DNA of 9,745 nucleotides, from assembly GCA_913064935.1 (NCBI GenBank), contig CAJYBF010000020.1, positions 1 through 9,745 of the forward strand, in the 5' to 3' direction. A program made the translations under genes and the position numbers. This DNA comes from an uncultured Mollicutes bacterium. Lineage in GTDB: Bacteria > Bacillota_I > Bacilli_A > MAG-NZ. Below the pieces are notes generated by a model that saw only the letters and a program-made list of their open reading frames with translations, was not told the DNA's origin and did not search any database. Of this stretch, positions 6,806 to 9,745 are shown one piece after another (positions within the stretch are counted from its first letter, which is position 1; each line of letters opens with the position of its first letter).

Positions 6806-8131
6806 ATGACAATAGGAATGATTAGGTGGGAGATAACTAACAAGTGCGATCTTGAATGTAAACATTGTTTCATTGATGATAATGCACATTCAAGAGAAGA
6901 TCTATCTGTAACACAAAATATAGAATTATTAAACAGATTAGTTAAATTAGGAGTTAGAAAAATTGTGTTTTCATCTAAGGAACCACTCATATATGAGGAT
7001 TTGGACAAATTGATTTATGAATGTGAAAAAAGAAATATTAAGACTGAAATAGTTACTAATGGAATTCAACTTTCGAATGAGGATTTTGCAAAGAAATTAC
7101 TAAAAACATCGATATCCTCCATTTACCTGAGTATGGAAGGAATTACGGCTAAAACGAACGATTTTATAAGAGGAGAAGGTTCGTTTGACAAGATCATAGA
7201 ATCTATAAAACACATAAAAGCACATTCTAATGTGTATTTAGGTATTCAAATGATTATAAGTTCGCAAAACATAATGGACTCAGTAAGAATACCCGATTTT
7301 TTTAACAAACTAGGAATCGACTCATTAAGTATAGGAGGTATTTCATTGCAAGGAAATGCAATTAACAATGTGGATATCATTCCAACTGCTCGTGATTATA
7401 GTGATGCCCAAGAGCAAATCGTTATCGCTTATAATAACTTACCCAACAAAACCTTTCAGCTACACTTAAAATCATCTTACCCTATTGAAACTGCATATTT
7501 AAATCTTAGAACAGGTAGCAGATTTCTTCCTTATATACCAAAGTGCTCCGTTTTATCCGACAATTTTTCGTTAATGAATGATGGTAGATTAATTCCCTGT
7601 ATTTCAATACTGAATAGTAACTATTTCAGTAATATGCTGTTTGAAGTTGATTTACATAATAGTGAGATATTTCCAGATGTAACAATGATGAAATCAGAGA
7701 TTCAAGATTATATTATGAGAAAAAGGCCAATTACATGTTCAAAGTGTCATTTCAATGAGGTTTGCTTACCATGTCCAATGATTTACGAATCAGGCGATGG
7801 CGCAGAGCAATGTAGAGTTGCAACTAGAAGATTCGATGATATCTTAAAAGAAGCTATAGATATTGACTGCGCCTTTATTACACTTAATGATAATCTAGTG
7901 GTAAGTGTTTTACAGGAAAAAATCAACATTAAAATATACGATTGCAATAATAACTATATTGAAACGTCATGGATAAAAAGTACTTTAAATATTAATTTTT
8001 TAGAACACATACTTGATGTTAATACTATGAGGATGAGTGATTTAGTAACCATGATTGGAAGCAAGAATAAGACATTGAAAGTTCTTAGAGTATGGATTTT
8101 GGATAATATAATTAGATTAGAAGGGTGGTAA
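6806..8131 (+). CDS. Radical SAM/SPASM peptide-maturation enzyme with variant GGEP motif
   Basis: The product has 441 residues; ATG 6806 follows AGGAG (6793-6797) by 8 bases. The radical SAM cluster motif is CDLECKHC (C14, C18, C21), and VTNG is at 83-86. The SAM-binding GGEP motif is replaced by SSKEPL (56-61), keeping only Glu-Pro. A full SPASM domain follows: C247, G260-x4-C265, then CSKCHFNEVCLPC (C311, C314, C320, C323) and C336, enough for two auxiliary [4Fe-4S] clusters. Such SPASM enzymes form thioether, C-C or other cross-links, or oxidise residues, in peptides (for example sactipeptide and ranthipeptide maturases and PqqE). After about residue 350 comes a 90-residue tail with strands and helices ending in LVTMIGSKNKTLKVLRVWIL, perhaps a winged-helix or degenerate PqqD-like domain (low confidence). 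The next gene starts 3 bases after the stop. Product class sure, reaction unknown. Confidence 0.88.
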   Translation: MTIGMIRWEITNKCDLECKHCFIDDNAHSREDLSVTQNIELLNRLVKLGVRKIVFSSKEPLIYEDLDKLIYECEKRNIKTEIVTNGIQLSNEDFAKKLLKTSISSIYLSMEGITAKTNDFIRGEGSFDKIIESIKHIKAHSNVYLGIQMIISSQNIMDSVRIPDFFNKLGIDSLSIGGISLQGNAINNVDIIPTARDYSDAQEQIVIAYNNLPNKTFQLHLKSSYPIETAYLNLRTGSRFLPYIPKCSVLSDNFSLMNDGRLIPCISILNSNYFSNMLFEVDLHNSEIFPDVTMMKSEIQDYIMRKRPITCSKCHFNEVCLPCPMIYESGDGAEQCRVATRRFDDILKEAIDIDCAFITLNDNLVVSVLQEKINIKIYDCNNNYIETSWIKSTLNINFLEHILDVNTMRMSDLVTMIGSKNKTLKVLRVWILDNIIRLEGW

Positions 8132-8134
8132 ATC

Positions 8135-8974
8135 ATGTATGAAACTTTAAATTGTATACCTGTATTTAATGAAGATAAAATGGGATTCACAAGAGAGGAA
8201 AAAGAAGGCTATTCTACTTTTGTTTCAAGAAAACATCCAGAGATTCAAGCTTTGTCGATGAATTCACAAGCAAAAGCAATTCTGAGATTCTGTAATGGAG
8301 ATAACTCAATTAAAATGATTTGCAATAAAATCCATAATATGTACAAGAATGTTCTATTTGATAGAGTAAAAAAAGATGTTATGCAACTTTTGCATATAAT
8401 GTGGCGACTTGGAGTAATTGAGTGGAATGGCGACTCTGGGTTTAGGGAGTTCTATGAAAAGAAAATGAAAAATGCTAAATATAAAATGTTAACTGAGGAC
8501 GAAGTAATAGATGTTTTGCAGGAACTGAGGAATAAGAAGTGTATCCCAAGGGAAATGATATGTGATCCTTATACTAACCTTGAATCAATTTTAAGTATTT
8601 CACAAGCACAGCAAAACGTATTCAATGGTGCAACTGCATTTTTCGAATTGCAGTATGATTCAAAAAGAATAGCACTTATTAGCCTGAGTACTCCCTTAGA
8701 CAAAAGAAAGTCACTACTATTGTCATTTATTGCAAACTTCAGTGAAGTAGATGTAAATGCAGATGAATTCTTGCATTGGTGTAGCAGTACATATGGAAAA
8801 CTCCTGAACACGAAATTCACGAGAGTAGATGTTATTTTACAGACTGAAAAATTAGAAAAAGGATTGAATGTTTTAAGGGAGTTCAACTTCACGAAATTAG
8901 GAATACTGAAGGATGCATTGATTCTCGATGAAGAGGCACACAACGTACAAGTTTTAGGATTTGATTTAGTGTAA
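8135..8974 (+). CDS. PqqD-like (RRE) protein fused to a GNAT-like domain
   Basis: The product has 279 residues. Residues 27-98 match the PqqD pattern: a short beta part, NSQAKAILRFCNGDNSIK, then MICNKIHNMY and the helix DVMQLLHIMWRLGVIEW. PqqD-like domains are RiPP recognition elements that bind the leader of a precursor peptide and present it to radical SAM enzymes. Residues 118-279 form a second domain with GNAT-like order: FFELQYDSKRIALISLS, LLLSFIANF, TRVDVILQTE, KGLNVLREFNFTKLGILKDAL and a last strand. It resembles the stand-alone protein at 6288-6788, for example LRLIGNF against LSFIANF and LEKLNFQKEIILKNEL against LREFNFTKLGILKDAL. A clear acetyl-CoA loop is absent here too. GGGTGG (8123-8128) next to the preceding stop is the ribosome binding site, so translation is coupled. 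The likely role is leader recognition for both radical SAM enzymes. The PqqD call is good, the GNAT-like call moderate. Confidence 0.75.
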   Translation: MYETLNCIPVFNEDKMGFTREEKEGYSTFVSRKHPEIQALSMNSQAKAILRFCNGDNSIKMICNKIHNMYKNVLFDRVKKDVMQLLHIMWRLGVIEWNGDSGFREFYEKKMKNAKYKMLTEDEVIDVLQELRNKKCIPREMICDPYTNLESILSISQAQQNVFNGATAFFELQYDSKRIALISLSTPLDKRKSLLLSFIANFSEVDVNADEFLHWCSSTYGKLLNTKFTRVDVILQTEKLEKGLNVLREFNFTKLGILKDALILDEEAHNVQVLGFDLV

Positions 8975-9018
8975 TCATTTTACTTTAGAAACACAATTAT
9001 ATAACTAGTCTAAATAAG

Positions 9019-9026
9019 GGAGGTGA
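9019..9026 (+). promoter_or_regulatory. Very strong ribosome binding site of the precursor peptide
   Basis: GGAGGTGA is an 8-base perfect match to the anti-Shine-Dalgarno end of Bacillota 16S rRNA and lies 5 bases before ATG 9032. It excludes the in-frame GTG at 9023, which sits inside the site. It is the strongest such site of the operon, as expected for a peptide made in excess over its enzymes. Confidence 0.8.
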
Positions 9027-9031
9027 AATTT

Positions 9032-9235
9032 ATGGATGATTACGTAAGTCCAGTTGTGCAACCAGTGGATGGTGACCCTGAAATAATGGGGATATTTGCA
9101 TTTGGTGTTCTTGTGCTTATTGTTGCAGGAGTCTTGTTTTATGTTGCAACGATAACTATAGGTGCAGTGGCAGCTGCCGCAGCCGCTGTTGCAGGAGCGA
9201 CTGTACATTATCAAACTAGTACGACTGGCTGCTAA
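9032..9235 (+). CDS. Candidate RiPP precursor peptide
   Basis: The product has 67 residues. Residues 1-17 (MDDYVSPVVQPVDGDPE) are acidic and Pro/Val-rich, like a leader. Residues 18-59 are almost wholly hydrophobic: IMGIFAFGVLVLIVAGVLFY, then VATITIGAV, a run of six Ala, and VAGATV. The end is HYQTSTTGC with the only cysteine as last residue. It follows the two radical SAM genes and the PqqD-like gene on the same strand, 57 bases after the latter, and is followed by a hairpin. Position, size, strong ribosome binding site and the PqqD partner all fit a precursor whose hydrophobic part is modified. No double-Gly leader cleavage site is obvious. Alternatives are an unmodified membrane-active bacteriocin, a circular-bacteriocin-like peptide or a small membrane protein. 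The local rise in GC at 9160-9200 comes from the Ala codons. A real gene almost surely; a RiPP precursor probably. Confidence 0.75.
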   Translation: MDDYVSPVVQPVDGDPEIMGIFAFGVLVLIVAGVLFYVATITIGAVAAAAAAVAGATVHYQTSTTGC

Positions 9236-9250
9236 ATTTGTTATCAGCCA

Positions 9251-9290
9251 TTACCATACTCACATTAATCTAATGATGTGAGTATGGTAA
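9251..9290 (+). terminator. Perfect 15-bp hairpin between precursor and next gene
   Basis: TTACCATACTCACAT (9251-9265) and ATGTGAGTATGGTAA (9276-9290) are exact inverted repeats with a 10-base loop. It begins 16 bases after the precursor stop. No T-run follows (ATAATCAATG), so it probably works as a partial terminator or 3'-end stabiliser that raises precursor mRNA over downstream genes. Confidence 0.65.
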
Positions 9291-9314
9291 ATAATCAATG
9301 ATGAGGTGAATGCG

Positions 9315-9745
9315 ATGCTGAAATACGAAATATATCACAAAAATTTAATGATTGGTTACCACTATACTAGTATTGTGACTAGCAAAGATATTTGCTCTTT
9401 CATAAGTGAAAGTAGCATAGGTAATAATAGTATGCACATACAGACTACCGTAGATACTGATACTCATACACTACAAAATCAGAGTATCGATTTTTACAGT
9501 TCTGATATTCACCTGAAGAGATGCAATATAGAATTGATTGAAAATAGAATTATACTTAGAAGAAATCAATTAGACAGGAAAATAATTTTTTGTACTAATA
9601 GAGTATTCAGTTTGGATTATTTGATAGCTAATTTGCCAATATTAGAATCAAAATATGGCGAAAATAAGATGCATTTAGAATTTTATGTAGTTGACAGCGA
9701 TTTAGAGGATATCTACCCGATAGGCATCAAAAAGATGAACAGTGT
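9315..9745 (+). CDS. 3'-truncated gene of unknown function, perhaps a beta-rich N-domain of a transglutaminase-like protein
   Basis: ATG 9315 follows GAGGTGA (9303-9309) by 5 bases, and the frame stays open for 143 codons to the window end. The product begins MLKYEIYHKNLMIGYHYTSIV and is rich in beta strands with many Asn, Ser and Ile: SMHIQTTVDTDTHTL, NQSIDFYSSDIHL, RCNIELIENRIILRR and HLEFYVVDSD. There is no signal peptide or membrane segment in the visible part. The opening Y-I---N--IGY followed by paired strands recalls the N-terminal beta domain that precedes some bacterial transglutaminase-like (papain-fold) domains, but no catalytic Cys-His-Asp region is in view. If right, it could be the protease that removes the leader. 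This is low-confidence inference; that it is a real gene, co-directional with the operon, is well supported. Confidence 0.7.
   Translation, partial: MLKYEIYHKNLMIGYHYTSIVTSKDICSFISESSIGNNSMHIQTTVDTDTHTLQNQSIDFYSSDIHLKRCNIELIENRIILRRNQLDRKIIFCTNRVFSLDYLIANLPILESKYGENKMHLEFYVVDSDLEDIYPIGIKKMNS

Noticed and set aside
8569..8943. Long minus-strand reading frame opposite the PqqD-like gene, and similar ones opposite other genes
   Set aside because: They lie wholly inside well-supported plus-strand genes, lack ribosome binding sites and encode shadow-like, Ser/Leu/Phe-biased sequences.
9032..9235. Precursor read as a lanthipeptide or sactipeptide
   Set aside because: No LanB/LanM/LanC-type gene is seen and the peptide has a single Cys, so neither class fits.

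Overview
The window is AT-rich and uses strong GGAGG-type ribosome binding sites, ATG starts and tightly packed, translationally coupled genes. This suggests a low-GC Gram-positive host (Bacillota, probably Bacillales); that placement is inferred from style, not from a marker gene. The first ~630 bases are an exception. They encode a Fibrobacter/Bacteroidota-type FISUMP domain and then a tail-fibre-like GIGxTNP motif, fused in frame to a helical protein of different character. This is either a mosaic gene or a chimeric join in the assembly.

Layout. (1) 1-1212: open, mosaic reading frame whose last part (631-1212) is a helical, TPR-like protein broken by an in-frame TAA. (2) 1510-1839: small secreted orphan protein with two cysteines, followed by a strong hairpin. 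(3) 2093-4555: ABC transporter operon of two ABC-2-type permeases and one ATPase. The genes overlap at their joints. The first permease carries an in-frame TAA inside a membrane segment, so the exporter may be inactive. (4) 4556-5209: 654 bases without a gene, holding a clear rho-independent terminator and, just before the next operon, a 10-bp direct repeat with a 22-bp period. (5) 5210-9745: a compact operon that looks like a ribosomally made, post-translationally modified peptide (RiPP) pathway.

The RiPP-like operon contains, in order, a radical SAM enzyme without SPASM cysteines, a small GNAT-like protein, a radical SAM/SPASM enzyme with a variant GGEP motif, a protein joining a PqqD-like peptide-recognition domain to a second GNAT-like domain, and a 67-residue precursor-like peptide. 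The peptide has an acidic, Pro/Val-containing N-terminus, a long Val/Ala/Gly/Ile core and a C-terminal Cys. A perfect 15-bp hairpin and the start of another gene, cut by the window end, follow it. The likely logic is that the PqqD-like domain binds the precursor leader, the two radical SAM enzymes modify the hydrophobic core, and the GNAT-like proteins play an accessory or acyl-transfer role. The upstream ABC transporter may export the product or protect the host, but it is in a separate transcription unit and its link is only positional. I do not recognise this exact combination as a named RiPP class; it is the best candidate here for an undescribed system.
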